From Bacteroidia bacterium (GTDB lineage Bacteria > Bacteroidota > Bacteroidia > B-17B0 > Aurantibacillaceae): a DNA stretch of 64,000 nucleotides. The notes beneath the pieces are model-generated. The model had not been told where the DNA came from. It made no database searches and worked only from the letters and a program-made list of their open reading frames with translations. The stretch is taken from positions 1 through 64,000 of the forward strand of contig JAGNIU010000005.1 of assembly GCA_018000995.1 (NCBI GenBank), written 5' to 3'. The position numbers and the translations under genes are program-made. Shown piece by piece: positions 43,776 through 52,863 of this stretch. Each line of letters begins with the position of its first letter. The first letter of the stretch is position 1.

Positions 43776-44124
43776 ATGCAAAACCACAAAATATATAAAA
43801 TGCCTTTTGCGAGTGTTTACCCTCTTTTACATTACAAAAGTTGAGAAAAAAGGTCGTACTAAAGCTGAAGTAGATGAAATTATTTTCTGGTTAACAGGTT
43901 TTGATAAGAAAAGTCTTCAGAAACATTTGGATAAGAAAACTGATTTCGAAACCTTTTTTGCTGAAGCTAAAATAAATCCTAAAGCCAAACTAATAACCGG
44001 CGTTATTTGTGGTTACCGTGTTGAAGAGATTGAAGAAAAACTTATGAGAAATATCCGCTACCTCGATAAGCTAATTGATGAATTAGCAAAAGGAAAAACA
44101 ATGGATAAAATTTTGAGGAAATAA
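43776..44124 (+). pseudogene. DUF2200 family gene interrupted by a +1 frameshift
   Basis: The ATG at 43776 opens [16 protein letters not shown], the conserved start of DUF2200 proteins, but this frame ends at a TGA after 22 codons. The rest of the family sequence ([21 protein letters not shown] to the stop at 44124) continues in the +1 frame. Removing one T from the run of four at 43825-43828 restores a single frame reading [12 protein letters not shown]. The downstream part is otherwise intact and about 100 residues long, so the event is recent, a sequencing error or, less likely, a recoding site. Function of DUF2200 is unknown. Confidence 0.85.
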
Positions 44125-44128
44125 ATTA

Positions 44129-44165
44129 AACTGAATCGAACCCCAAAGTCCGATTCAGTTCTTTT
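44129..44165. terminator. Rho-independent terminator, probably bidirectional
   Basis: The perfect 10-bp stem AACTGAATCG/CGATTCAGTT (44129-44138 and 44151-44160) is followed by CTTTTATT. It lies between the convergent DUF2200 and lipoprotein genes. Confidence 0.8.
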
Positions 44166-44166
44166 A

Positions 44167-44406
44167 TTATTTAGATAATGTACAATTTCTGGTTTGAATA
44201 CCTGCAGGATACGATTGGTCGTATGAAGTACCTGAAGTACAATTAGCACTGCCTGCCTTCTTGGTCACTTTATTAAAAGTAGTTACATGAGTATCAGTAT
44301 TTGATGAACCTGAATTAGTATAAATACAAGTACAAGTTCTGTCTTTTTTACAAGATGCAAAGCTAAATGCTAAAGCTGCGATTGCGATAAATGCTGTTTT
44401 TTTCAT
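44167..44406 (-). CDS. Small lipoprotein (79 residues)
   Basis: A 79-residue lipoprotein: signal peptide KKTAFIAIAALAFSFASCKK with lipobox FASC, acylated Cys19. The mature part is Ser/Thr-rich with four further cysteines (RTCTC, ANCTSG, TRNCTL), suggesting disulfides. Many Bacteroidota carry several similar short paralogues. Function unknown. Confidence 0.7.
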   Translation of the reverse strand: MKKTAFIAIAALAFSFASCKKDRTCTCIYTNSGSSNTDTHVTTFNKVTKKAGSANCTSGTSYDQSYPAGIQTRNCTLSK

Positions 44407-44576
44407 TTTGTTTTTTTTGTTTAGTTTATTTTAAATTATTTAGTCAAAGGTAAACGTAAGCTTTAAGGACATTTTACACAATTCAAAGAATAGGTTGTAT
44501 AATTCACACATAAATGTTTTAGCTTACAACAAAATGTATTGTTTACTCGACATTTAAAATTAAATAAGAGAAAAAC

Positions 44577-45278
44577 CTACGATTTCTTTCCGAGTTTTTT
44601 CATTTGGATGATGTCAACCAAAAAGGCGAATGCCATTGAGAAATAGATATAGCCTTTAGGAATTACAACATGAAACCCTTCGGCAATAAGAGAAAGACCA
44701 ATCATCATTAAAAAACAAAGCGCCAGAATTTTAAAGGAAGGATGCTTTGTAATAAATGTACTGATAGGTTTTGATGCGAATAGCATAATAAGCACAGCTA
44801 CAACAACAGAAACATACATAATCCATAATTGCTGTACCATACCAACAGCAGTTATAATGGAGTCGATAGAGAAAACTAAATCCAACACAATAATTTCTGA
44901 AAGTAACTTTTTGAAGCTTCCTGTTTTTTTAGTCACATCTGATACTTCTCCGTGTTTGTTTTCTGTATTGAGAAAAATTTCGCTGGTACTTTTGTAAAGG
45001 AGAAATATACCACCTACAATAAGAATTATTCCCTTTCCTGAAAATTCAATATTAAACAAACTAAACAAGGTGCTGTCGAGTTTTAAAATCCAGGAAATAA
45101 AACCTAACAAAGCCAATCTGATTAACATCGCCAATGCTATTCCCCAGTAACGCAATTTATCTCGCTTCTCCGCAGGTAATTTGTCTGCCAGAATAGAAAT
45201 AAAAATAATATTGTCGATTCCCAGAATAACCTCTAAAGCAATTAGTGATAATAAGGGGACAATTATATCGACAAACAT
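44577..45278 (-). CDS. TerC family integral membrane protein
   Basis: A 233-residue protein with about seven membrane helices. The TerC motif residues in membrane helices are visible: LEVILGIDNIIFISILADKLP near the N-terminus and LDLVFSIDSIITAVGMV in the second half, each with the conserved Asp. TerC proteins are linked to metal export (manganese, or tellurite resistance) and metalation of secreted proteins. It is encoded alone. Confidence 0.9.
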   Translation of the reverse strand: MFVDIIVPLLSLIALEVILGIDNIIFISILADKLPAEKRDKLRYWGIALAMLIRLALLGFISWILKLDSTLFSLFNIEFSGKGIILIVGGIFLLYKSTSEIFLNTENKHGEVSDVTKKTGSFKKLLSEIIVLDLVFSIDSIITAVGMVQQLWIMYVSVVVAVLIMLFASKPISTFITKHPSFKILALCFLMMIGLSLIAEGFHVVIPKGYIYFSMAFAFLVDIIQMKKLGKKS

Positions 45279-45380
45279 GATCTGTTAATTTATTTAACAA
45301 ACATAGTTAATACTTATCAGCTAATTCTTATAGTTTAGGATTTTTAACTTTTAGTTTTTCAAATCCGGTGCAAAATCTAT

Positions 45381-45388
45381 TAAGTTTG
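45381..45388 (+). promoter_or_regulatory. Candidate -7 promoter box TAAGTTTG
   Basis: An exact TAnnTTTG match lies 26 bases before the ATG of the GreA/Rnk-like gene. A T-rich stretch is present at the -33 region, without a clear TTTG. Confidence 0.4.
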
Positions 45389-45414
45389 TAAAACACGCAC
45401 TAAATAAAAACACT

Positions 45415-45777
45415 ATGGAACCAATAATTTCAGAAAATGATTTCAATGCAATAAACGAGGTACTGATTAAACAAAAACAAAAAGAAGGCAATTTTTTTCG
45501 CGGACTACTGAAGAAATTTAAATTAGTGAAAGAAAAAGAAGTGTCTGATAAAACCGTACGTCTTAATTCAGTTGTTGAAGTTTGGCACTCTTTGCTTAAA
45601 AAAATAATTAAAATCCGTATTGTTTTACCTACAAAGGAAAATATAAAACAAAAATACGTATCGGTTTTTTCACCAATTAGTATGGCTTTAATTGGCTATA
45701 AAGAAAATGATACAGTTGAAATTAATATGCCTGGCTTAAAAAAGCATTTCAAAATTATTAAGGTCACGAATAACTAA
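45415..45777 (+). CDS. GreA/Rnk C-terminal-domain-like RNA polymerase-binding protein
   Basis: A 120-residue protein whose C-terminal 70 residues resemble the FKBP-like domain of GreA/GreB and Rnk: TVRLNSVVEVW, VSVFSPISMALIGYKENDTVEINMPG. The helical coiled-coil N-terminal domain of GreA is missing, replaced by about 45 residues. By analogy it would bind the RNA polymerase secondary channel region and modulate elongation or Gre access (inference). A strong terminator follows. Confidence 0.75.
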   Translation: MEPIISENDFNAINEVLIKQKQKEGNFFRGLLKKFKLVKEKEVSDKTVRLNSVVEVWHSLLKKIIKIRIVLPTKENIKQKYVSVFSPISMALIGYKENDTVEINMPGLKKHFKIIKVTNN

Positions 45778-45804
45778 GCGCGTCAAAATAAAATTTAGTT
45801 GAAT

Positions 45805-45838
45805 AGGGTGTTTCCATTACAGGGACACCCTTTTTTTA
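45805..45838 (+). terminator. Rho-independent terminator
   Basis: The stem AGGGTGT/ACACCCT (45805-45811 and 45825-45831), extended by GTTTCC/GGGAC pairing, is followed by seven T residues. It ends the GreA/Rnk-like transcript 28 bases after the stop codon. Confidence 0.85.
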
Positions 45839-45863
45839 TTCATTATAGTTCTTCAATAAAATC

Positions 45864-45871
45864 TATATTTG
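45864..45871 (+). promoter_or_regulatory. Candidate -7 promoter box TATATTTG
   Basis: An exact TAnnTTTG match lies 37 bases before the ATG of the STAS-like gene and just after the preceding terminator, so a promoter is expected here. Confidence 0.45.
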
Positions 45872-45908
45872 GTTTCCTTGTGGAATTTTGTATCTTTATT
45901 TTATACAA

Positions 45909-46325
45909 ATGCCAAACAAACCTAAAATAGTTAAGGAGATTGTGGATGAAGGTTATTTAACAGCTTCACTTTACAGTAACGGTACTATTGAAATTATTTG
46001 GGAACCTTCACTTCAAATAATTGACATCGTTCATTTATCCAAGATGCAGGAAGCTGTTTGCGATTTAGGAGATGGTAAGAAAATGCCTTTACTTTTTATT
46101 CCTCACGATTTTTTAACGGTTAGTAAAGAAGGCGCGAAATATGCTGCTTCAGAAGAAGGCGTTAAATATACTTTAGCTATTGCAGTTTTAATAGATAATC
46201 TCGCTAAAAAAATATTGATGAATTTTTTTCTTAGTATTAACAAACCTATAGTTCCCACCAAAGGGTTTTCAAACAAAAAGGATGCCTGTGCCTGGCTGAA
46301 TAAGTTCAGAAAAGGAACTATTTAG
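45909..46325 (+). CDS. STAS/SpoIIAA-like protein (DUF7793-like), second copy
   Basis: A 138-residue paralogue of the protein at 20602-20991. Both share the closing segment FFLxINKPxVPT, a Phe, then an Asp-Ala..WL helix. Here the loop before it reads PLLFIPHDFLTVSKEGAKYAAS, without the Asp-Ser-Arg of the other copy. The ATG at 45909 is preferred over a TTG at 45888. It is encoded alone, not beside a kinase. It may be a target of SpoIIE-type phosphatases (inference). The 280 bases that follow contain no gene I can recognise. Confidence 0.65.
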   Translation: MPNKPKIVKEIVDEGYLTASLYSNGTIEIIWEPSLQIIDIVHLSKMQEAVCDLGDGKKMPLLFIPHDFLTVSKEGAKYAASEEGVKYTLAIAVLIDNLAKKILMNFFLSINKPIVPTKGFSNKKDACAWLNKFRKGTI

Positions 46326-46607
46326 GCTCTACACTACTAAAACTTTTAATGTTTTTTCTCTGTGTTCCAATGAAATTTATCATCGGACAAATTACTTTCT
46401 TAATCAACTTTTGCATTGTTATTTAATTTGATTACAAAGTTAGATACCAGCACAATACAAAATTCACTTAAATAAAACGTTCACACTATTTAACGTATAT
46501 AAATTGGTCTGATTAAACAAACTAATTGTCGGTTATTAAACTCCTTTCACTGGTAAATTCCCTCTTACAGCGTTCCTGTTTGAAAAAAATACTGTATATT
46601 TATGCTA

Positions 46608-47006
46608 ATGAAAACCAAGTTTATATTCATAATTACTTTTCTATTTTCGCTTTGTGCGTTTAGTCAAACCAAACCCGACTCAACAAAAAAAGCAAGCAAT
46701 ACCCACAACTCTATTAAAGACGTGAAAAAATTTCCAGAGTTTCCGGGTGGACAACAAAAACTAAAAGAATTTGTTTACGCTAATCTTCAAAAACCAAAGG
46801 ACTCTACTCCCGGAAAAATTTATACCAGATTTACTGTTTTAGCTGATGGACAAGTTACAAATCCTGTTATTATAAAAGGGTTAAACAAAAATTGCGATAA
46901 AGCTGTAATTGAAGTTATAAATAAACTACCAAAATTTAATCCTGCGCTTGACAGAACGGATAACCCTGTTGTGTGTGATTTGTTTTTGCCGGTGGAGATT
47001 AACTAG
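46608..47006 (+). CDS. Exported TonB C-terminal-domain protein
   Basis: A protein of about 132 residues. The signal peptide (KTKFIFIITFLFSLCAFSQ) is followed by a TonB_C-like domain: FPEFPGGQQKLKEFVYANL, IYTRFTVLADGQVTNPVIIKG and ELPKF-like INKLPKFNPAL. Normal TonB has a membrane anchor and Pro-rich span; here only the receptor-binding fold is exported, as in many Bacteroidota 'energy transducer TonB' paralogues whose job is unclear. An ATG at 46602 is an alternative start. Confidence 0.75.
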   Translation: MKTKFIFIITFLFSLCAFSQTKPDSTKKASNTHNSIKDVKKFPEFPGGQQKLKEFVYANLQKPKDSTPGKIYTRFTVLADGQVTNPVIIKGLNKNCDKAVIEVINKLPKFNPALDRTDNPVVCDLFLPVEIN

Positions 47007-47020
47007 GCTTATGAAGATAA

Positions 47021-47728
47021 ATGATTGAGAATTTGCCCACATATATTTCAATCACTTTTGGTTTAACAACGTTTGCAACACTCTTCTTATTTTATTGGTC
47101 GGTAAAAAATTCAGCTGCTACTGCAATAAAAAGCTTAGGGACTAAAATTTTATTGGGTGGAATTATTTGGTTAGCTATTCAAGCTCTTTTAGCATTCAAT
47201 TCCGTTTACAATTCAAATACAGATTCCCTCCCACCAAAAATTGTTGTGTTCGGACTATTTCCAATAATTTTGCTGATTGTACTTTTATTCATCACAAAAA
47301 AAGGAAAACAGTTTATAGATAGCTTGCCATTAGTAAACACCACCTACATTCATATTGTACGAATTCCTGTTGAAATAGTATTGTTCTGGCTTTTTGTAAA
47401 TGAAAAAGTTCCTGAAATCATGACGTTTGAAGGTCGTAATTTTGATATACTTTCAGGAATTAGCGCGCCTTTAATTGCTTATTTCGGTTTCACAAAAGGG
47501 AAATTAAAAAAGAAATTAATTTTAATCTGGAATTTAATTTGTTTGGGCTTACTCTTTAATATTGTTATTCACGCCGTTTTAGCTGCACCTTTTCCATTTC
47601 AACAAATAGCTTTTGATCAACCTAATGTTGCTGTTTTAAATTTTCCGTTTGTTTGGCTACCTACGTTTATTGTTCCCGTTGTTTTATTCGCGCACTTAGT
47701 CTCAATAAGGCAATTAAGCCTCCGCTAA
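47021..47728 (+). CDS. Hypothetical multi-spanning membrane protein
   Basis: A 235-residue protein with about seven hydrophobic helices spread over the whole length and short loops. I do not recognise the family. It starts 14 bases after the TonB-domain gene in the same direction, and its end is separated by 8 bases from a convergent gene. Confidence 0.65.
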   Translation: MIENLPTYISITFGLTTFATLFLFYWSVKNSAATAIKSLGTKILLGGIIWLAIQALLAFNSVYNSNTDSLPPKIVVFGLFPIILLIVLLFITKKGKQFIDSLPLVNTTYIHIVRIPVEIVLFWLFVNEKVPEIMTFEGRNFDILSGISAPLIAYFGFTKGKLKKKLILIWNLICLGLLFNIVIHAVLAAPFPFQQIAFDQPNVAVLNFPFVWLPTFIVPVVLFAHLVSIRQLSLR

Positions 47729-47736
47729 AGATTTAC

Positions 47737-48432
47737 TTAATCATGTAAGTCTCCAACAGAATCGTGTTTACTGAGCTCTTCGTTTGTTCTTCTGTTGTCT
47801 TCTATCTTTCCTGTTTCCAAATCTAAGTACACATTACCATAAATTGGGTCGTAGTGCGCCATACGGTCAACTCCTGAACCTTCTCCTAAAAACACTTTAC
47901 TATCACGTATATCTGTAATCCAATACTTTTCATCAATTTTAAAACCAGTGTCAATTATTGTATCACCTACGACCGAAAATTTTAAAATAAAACCAGGTTC
48001 ATCTCTTCGGTTGCTATGTGTAATTGATACCAACCAAACATCGTTATTGGCGTTAATAATCATTTCAGGCGTAGCTTGTATAGTTGAAACAGGAGATGAA
48101 AATTTCAGTTTGGATAAAGACGTTTTGGTTAGACTATCCGTTAATTCTAAATAATAACCATAATGTATATTGCTACTTTGTCGTTCACCAAAATGATCCT
48201 TGGTTCTGGTAGAGGAGGATTTTTCTGAAAATATAAGAATGCGCTCCTTGCCATTAAGTGTAACATGAGCTCTGCCTATTGGACTTTCCTCCGCAAAATA
48301 CTCTCTTGCAAAGAAAAATAAAGGAACAGCTATTGCGAGACAAAGAACTACAACTATTATTGCTTTCCTGGTCGTTCTCTTTTCTTCTAACTCTTCTTTA
48401 GTTTGTCCTTTATAATCCTTTAATTTTTTCAT
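47737..48432 (-). CDS. Hypothetical single-pass membrane protein
   Basis: A 231-residue protein with a basic cytoplasmic head (residues 1-22), one membrane helix (AIIVVVLCLAIAVPLFFFA) and a 180-residue extracytoplasmic beta-rich domain. That domain has repeating features (ITHSNRRDEPGFILKF, YWITDIRDSKVFLGEG, VYLDLETGKIED) suggesting a small propeller-like fold. The family is not recognised. Confidence 0.65.
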   Translation of the reverse strand: MKKLKDYKGQTKEELEEKRTTRKAIIVVVLCLAIAVPLFFFAREYFAEESPIGRAHVTLNGKERILIFSEKSSSTRTKDHFGERQSSNIHYGYYLELTDSLTKTSLSKLKFSSPVSTIQATPEMIINANNDVWLVSITHSNRRDEPGFILKFSVVGDTIIDTGFKIDEKYWITDIRDSKVFLGEGSGVDRMAHYDPIYGNVYLDLETGKIEDNRRTNEELSKHDSVGDLHD

Positions 48433-48500
48433 AAATTAGGGGAGATTGTTAATCAAATATAATATTCTTTACAATACATTTACAATTTCAACTATAAAAA

Positions 48501-48866
48501 ATGAAGAGTAAGCCAATCAACTTCAATGAGTACATTGAGAACTTTCCTTTATTTACTCAAAAAATACTAAAACAAATACGCACAACAATTAAAAAAGCTG
48601 CGCCTAAAGCTGAAGAAACCATTAGCTATGGCATGCCGGCGTTTACTTTAAATGGTCATTTAGTTTACTTTGCAGGCTATAAAAATCATATTGGCTTATA
48701 TGCCTTACCAAGCGGTCACGCAGCATTTAAAAATGAATTGGCGAAATACAAACAAGGAAAAGGCTCCGTACAATTTCCTATTGATGAACCCATGCCTTTA
48801 GCGCTTATTACAAAAATTGTAAAGTTTAGAGTAAAAGAGAATTTAGCTAAGGTTAAAAAGAAGTAG
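48501..48866 (+). CDS. DUF1801 (YdhG/YjbR-like) protein
   Basis: A 121-residue small soluble protein of the DUF1801 family: FNEYIENFPLFTQKILKQIRTTIKKAAPKAEETISYGMPAF, then YFAGYKNHIGLYALPSG and GSVQFPIDEPMPLALI. A related protein, Fra/YdhG, binds iron as a frataxin-like chaperone in Bacillus, but most members are uncharacterised. It is convergent with the RND gene, two bases apart. Confidence 0.85.
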   Translation: MKSKPINFNEYIENFPLFTQKILKQIRTTIKKAAPKAEETISYGMPAFTLNGHLVYFAGYKNHIGLYALPSGHAAFKNELAKYKQGKGSVQFPIDEPMPLALITKIVKFRVKENLAKVKKK

Positions 48867-48868
48867 AA

Positions 48869-51214
48869 TTATTCCTCCACTTCAATTATCGATTGCTTCA
48901 TGATTTCTTTGTTACGTTGCTTATTCGCTATAGAAAGCAATATAGCAGGCAATAAAACCAAATTCGTAATTAACGACATTATCAAAGTTAAAGAGATTAA
49001 AACACCTAAAGCAGCTGTTCCACCAAAACTTGATACAGAGAAAATAGAAAATCCGAAAAATAAAATCACCGAAGTATAAACCATACTTAATCCCGTATCT
49101 TTAATTGCTTCGCTTATCGCTTTAAAGGCATCTCCACCCTTCTTTCTTAATTCTTGTCGGTACTTAGTCAAGAAATAAATAGTGCCGTCGGAGGATATAC
49201 CAAAAGCTATACTGAATATTAAAATGGTAGATGGTTTAAACCTGATATCTAAAAATCCCATTACCCCTGCTGTAATGATTAACGGAATTAAACACGGTAA
49301 CTTAGAAAGAACGATAATCCGCACCGAACGGAATAAGGCCATGCCAACAATTGCAATCAATAAAATTTCAATAATTAAACTCTCCAATAAATTATATAAG
49401 AGATAATCGTTACTCTTTAAAAACACCAGACTATGACCTGTCATGTGTACTTCGTATTCTTTAGGATCGAAAATTGAATCTACTTTCGGTCGGATTTCTG
49501 CAACTAATTCTTTTATACGTTTAGAACCAATATCTGCCATTTGAAAACTGATACGAGTAATACTTTTAGCACTATCAATAAATAATTTCAGTTTGCTGTT
49601 TTGTCCGCTTAGCGTACCTGAATAATCCGATAATGCTTTCAAATCGTCGATAGCAGGCAAACGGTAATATTTTGGATCGCCGCCTTTATACGATTGATAA
49701 GAGAATTTAATTGCTTCCACAACGGAAACTGGTTTTGAAAATTCTTTGTACCCGGCAAAAATACCCTGAAGGGCTTTCATTTTATAAAGTACTTTAGCGT
49801 TTTGGGCAAATACACCATTTTCTTTTTTGGTGTCGATTGAAATCTCAAATGGTAAAACCCCTTTAAATGCACTTTCGAAAAAATGTAAATCAGTGTAAAC
49901 CGGATCTTTCTTTGGTAAATCATCTACCACATATCCAATAAAACTAATTTTAAACATACCTATTACACCAAGTGCGGTTACAATTATTGTAGTGATGTAA
50001 ATAGTTTTTCTTCTATTTTGAACCAGATTATCAATACCGTCTAATATTTTTGTAATTAATTTTCCTTCTAAGTGTTTAGTGTGTTTTGCTTTTGGCTCCG
50101 GTAATAAATATAACATCACCGGTACTAAAATAAGTGTGATGAAATAAGTTACCATTACACCAATCGCAGCAACAACACCAAATTCAACCAACATCGAACT
50201 CTTTGTAAAATATAAAACACCAAAACCAATAGCTGTGGTAACGTTTGCTAAAAATAAAGTCACACCAATAGTTTCAACCATTCTTGACAAGGCTTTCATT
50301 TTATTACGATGTAAAATAAACTCGCCCTGATATTTATTTATGAGAAAAATACAATTGGGAACACCTATCACCATTATTAAAGGAGCGAGTAGTCCTGTTA
50401 GAACTGTAATTTTATAGCCGTACAATTCTAAAATCCCCACCGACCATACCACTCCTATTGCTACAATTAGCAAACTAAAAAATACTGTAACACCTGAACG
50501 GAAAAATATCCAAAGTATAAAGCCGGTGATTAAAACAGCAAGGATTAGAAATAAAGTCATTTCGTGAGAAATTTTCTCCATCATCTGCGAACGGATATAA
50601 GGCATACCCGAATACTGCATTTGCACATTGTGTTTCTCACCAAACGATTCGGTTAATGTTTTAATTTCCTTTACAATATCTAAACGGCGTTTTGAATTTA
50701 GAGAGGTGTGGTTGAAAGTGATGGCCATTAAAGTAGCGCCTGTCTCTTTATTATAAATAATGCCTTCGTAAAATTTCAGTTTCTCAACTTCCATCTTAAT
50801 ACTGTCAACATCAGATTGTGTTCTTGGAATTTTTGTGATTAAGGGGGTAAATTCAAATTTTGAAAGGCTATCATTTAAAGAAAGCTTATAGGCCGTTGGT
50901 ACAGAAAGTACCTCTTTAATACCATTAATAATTTTTATGGCTTTGCTTAAATGGTACCAGTCGTTAAATTTATTAAGTGTGAAAAAGTTTTTGTCCTGAA
51001 AACCCAATACCATCACATTACCATCTTCACCAAATTGTTTTTTGAAATCTTGATATTCAATAAAAGTAGGATCATTTTCAGGAAGTATTTTTGCGAACTC
51101 GTATGAAAGCTCCATTTTAGAGGCTTCATAACCTATGAATATAGTGCCTAATACTACCGCTAAAGTAAATACCAGTTTATTTCTTAATAATAATCCCGAA
51201 AACTTTCTCCACAT
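48869..51214 (-). CDS. MMPL/RND-family transporter
   Basis: A 781-residue RND-superfamily exporter with two repeats, each one helix, a periplasmic domain and a block of five helices (first block about 205-400, second about 610-770). N-terminal ELSYEFAKILPENDPTFIEYQDFKKQFG marks the MMPL/'predicted exporter' group that moves lipids or hydrophobic compounds, in contrast to AcrB (over 1000 residues). No adaptor or outer-membrane channel gene is adjacent. It is co-directional with the small membrane gene 2 bases upstream, so these two probably work together. Confidence 0.87.
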   Translation of the reverse strand: MWRKFSGLLLRNKLVFTLAVVLGTIFIGYEASKMELSYEFAKILPENDPTFIEYQDFKKQFGEDGNVMVLGFQDKNFFTLNKFNDWYHLSKAIKIINGIKEVLSVPTAYKLSLNDSLSKFEFTPLITKIPRTQSDVDSIKMEVEKLKFYEGIIYNKETGATLMAITFNHTSLNSKRRLDIVKEIKTLTESFGEKHNVQMQYSGMPYIRSQMMEKISHEMTLFLILAVLITGFILWIFFRSGVTVFFSLLIVAIGVVWSVGILELYGYKITVLTGLLAPLIMVIGVPNCIFLINKYQGEFILHRNKMKALSRMVETIGVTLFLANVTTAIGFGVLYFTKSSMLVEFGVVAAIGVMVTYFITLILVPVMLYLLPEPKAKHTKHLEGKLITKILDGIDNLVQNRRKTIYITTIIVTALGVIGMFKISFIGYVVDDLPKKDPVYTDLHFFESAFKGVLPFEISIDTKKENGVFAQNAKVLYKMKALQGIFAGYKEFSKPVSVVEAIKFSYQSYKGGDPKYYRLPAIDDLKALSDYSGTLSGQNSKLKLFIDSAKSITRISFQMADIGSKRIKELVAEIRPKVDSIFDPKEYEVHMTGHSLVFLKSNDYLLYNLLESLIIEILLIAIVGMALFRSVRIIVLSKLPCLIPLIITAGVMGFLDIRFKPSTILIFSIAFGISSDGTIYFLTKYRQELRKKGGDAFKAISEAIKDTGLSMVYTSVILFFGFSIFSVSSFGGTAALGVLISLTLIMSLITNLVLLPAILLSIANKQRNKEIMKQSIIEVEE

Positions 51215-51216
51215 AA

Positions 51217-51765
51217 TTATCGAAGGCTTTTACTACGCCTTAAAGCTACATTATAATAAAACAATACTGAAAGAAGTCCTGCTACAATCCCAACAACATT
51301 GGTTATGGTAACAAACATTCCAACAAACATAACGGTTAACCCGCCTAAAAACATTTTTTCTGAAAAATGAACTAATTCCATTAAAGATAAATCGCCGCTT
51401 TTTCTTGAGTATTTGTACAACTCTTTATCTATATGCAATTGTGCTACAATCATCCATATTAATGCCACTTTTAGCAATAAAATTCCCATGCTGTTAATTA
51501 CAGGATGGTCAAATTTATCAAGTGGAATAAAAATGTAATATTGCTCAGGAAACAACCAGAATATTAATACCATAATGAAGAAGATAATAAACAGAAAAAG
51601 AAAGAGGTTGTTTATTCTTTTTAAGCGGTGATAATTAACTGTTCGCTCTATATCACTGTATTCCTTAGCTCTTAAAGTTTTCCGAAACCATTTCCAAAAA
51701 AAAGTAATACAAAGAAATATTACCAAAAAGGAAGGTAAAAACAATTGTAAAACTTCTGTTCCCAT
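51217..51765 (-). CDS. Hypothetical membrane protein coupled to the MMPL transporter
   Basis: A 182-residue protein with four or five hydrophobic helices and a basic loop (RAKEYSDIERTVNYHRLKRINN). Family not recognised. It lies 2 bases ahead of the RND/MMPL gene, which suggests an accessory role. Confidence 0.65.
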   Translation of the reverse strand: MGTEVLQLFLPSFLVIFLCITFFWKWFRKTLRAKEYSDIERTVNYHRLKRINNLFLFLFIIFFIMVLIFWLFPEQYYIFIPLDKFDHPVINSMGILLLKVALIWMIVAQLHIDKELYKYSRKSGDLSLMELVHFSEKMFLGGLTVMFVGMFVTITNVVGIVAGLLSVLFYYNVALRRSKSLR

Positions 51766-51885
51766 GGTACAAACTTCTAATTACTGAGAGCTAAAGTTAA
51801 CATTTTTAGCCTGTTTATCCAATAAAAAATTACAAGAGTTACATATTAGATGAATTTATTAAACAATTTTGTATATTGCAGAAGC

Positions 51886-52863
51886 ATGAATCCGTTTTTA
51901 ACACAAATAGTTATAAATGCCTCACAAAAAAAACAAGGGGGCGAAACTGAGAGTAAAAAAAAGCCATCAAGATACTTGCTTGCAAAAGCTTACCGTGAAT
52001 TTTTAATTACTACTAAACGTCATGTAAAAGACTTCTTCTTAATTTCATTTGGTATTGTATCAGCTACTTTTGGATTTAAAGGATTTTTATTAACCAATCA
52101 TTTTATTGATGGTGGGGCAACAGGGATTTCTCTATTAATTTCTGCTTTAACTGAGATTCCGCTTTATTTATTAATTATCGGTATTAATATTCCATTTGTA
52201 ATTCTCGGTTACAATATATTAGGAAAACAATTCGCGTTTAAAACAGCTTTAGCCATTTCCGGATTAGCACTTTGCGTTGCAACAGTTCATTTTCCAAATG
52301 TGACTGATGATAATTTACTGGTAGCAGTATTCGGAGGATTTTTTCTCGGTGCAGGCATTGGACTTTCCGTTCGAGGCGGCGCGGTAATTGATGGGACTGA
52401 AGTACTCGCCATATTTTTAAGTAAGAAATTCGGAACCACTATTGGCGACGTAATCATTTTAATAAACGTTTTAATATTTTCGGCAGCTGCGTATTTCTTA
52501 TCTATTGAAATTGCCCTCTACTCTATGATAACTTATCTAGCTGCTTCAAAAACATTAGACTTTATTATTGAAGGTATTGAAGAATACATTGGTGTTACTA
52601 TAGTTTCCTCACATAGCGAAGAAATACGAGAAATGATTATTAATGTAATGGGACGAGGCGTTACTGTTTACAGTGGAAAACGCGGTTACGGTAAAAAAGG
52701 AGAAACTCGCGAAATAGATATTATTTATACCGTTGTAACAAGGTTAGAATTAAATAAACTCAACACAGAAATAGAAAAGATTGAACCCACCGCATTCGTG
52801 GTGATGAATAGTGTAAAAGATACAAAAGGCGGAATGATTAAGAAACGTCCTTTAGATCATTAA
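51886..52863 (+). CDS. YitT/DUF2179 family membrane protein
   Basis: A YitT family protein of about 325 residues. Five to six membrane helices (about 45-230) include FGFKGFLLTNHFIDGGATGISLLIS and LGAGIGLSVRGGAVIDGTEVLAI, which match the family. A C-terminal DUF2179 cytoplasmic ferredoxin-like domain follows: GVTVYSGKRGYGKKGETREIDIIYTVVTRLE. Its role is unknown. ATG 51850 is an alternative start; I prefer 51886 because the 12 extra residues look unconserved. It overlaps the convergent DUF4199 gene by four bases. Confidence 0.85.
   Translation: MNPFLTQIVINASQKKQGGETESKKKPSRYLLAKAYREFLITTKRHVKDFFLISFGIVSATFGFKGFLLTNHFIDGGATGISLLISALTEIPLYLLIIGINIPFVILGYNILGKQFAFKTALAISGLALCVATVHFPNVTDDNLLVAVFGGFFLGAGIGLSVRGGAVIDGTEVLAIFLSKKFGTTIGDVIILINVLIFSAAAYFLSIEIALYSMITYLAASKTLDFIIEGIEEYIGVTIVSSHSEEIREMIINVMGRGVTVYSGKRGYGKKGETREIDIIYTVVTRLELNKLNTEIEKIEPTAFVVMNSVKDTKGGMIKKRPLDH

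Noticed and set aside
43776-44124. Programmed frameshift in DUF2200
   Set aside because: No slippery heptamer or downstream structure is evident, and a short T run with one extra base is explained more simply by mutation or sequencing error.
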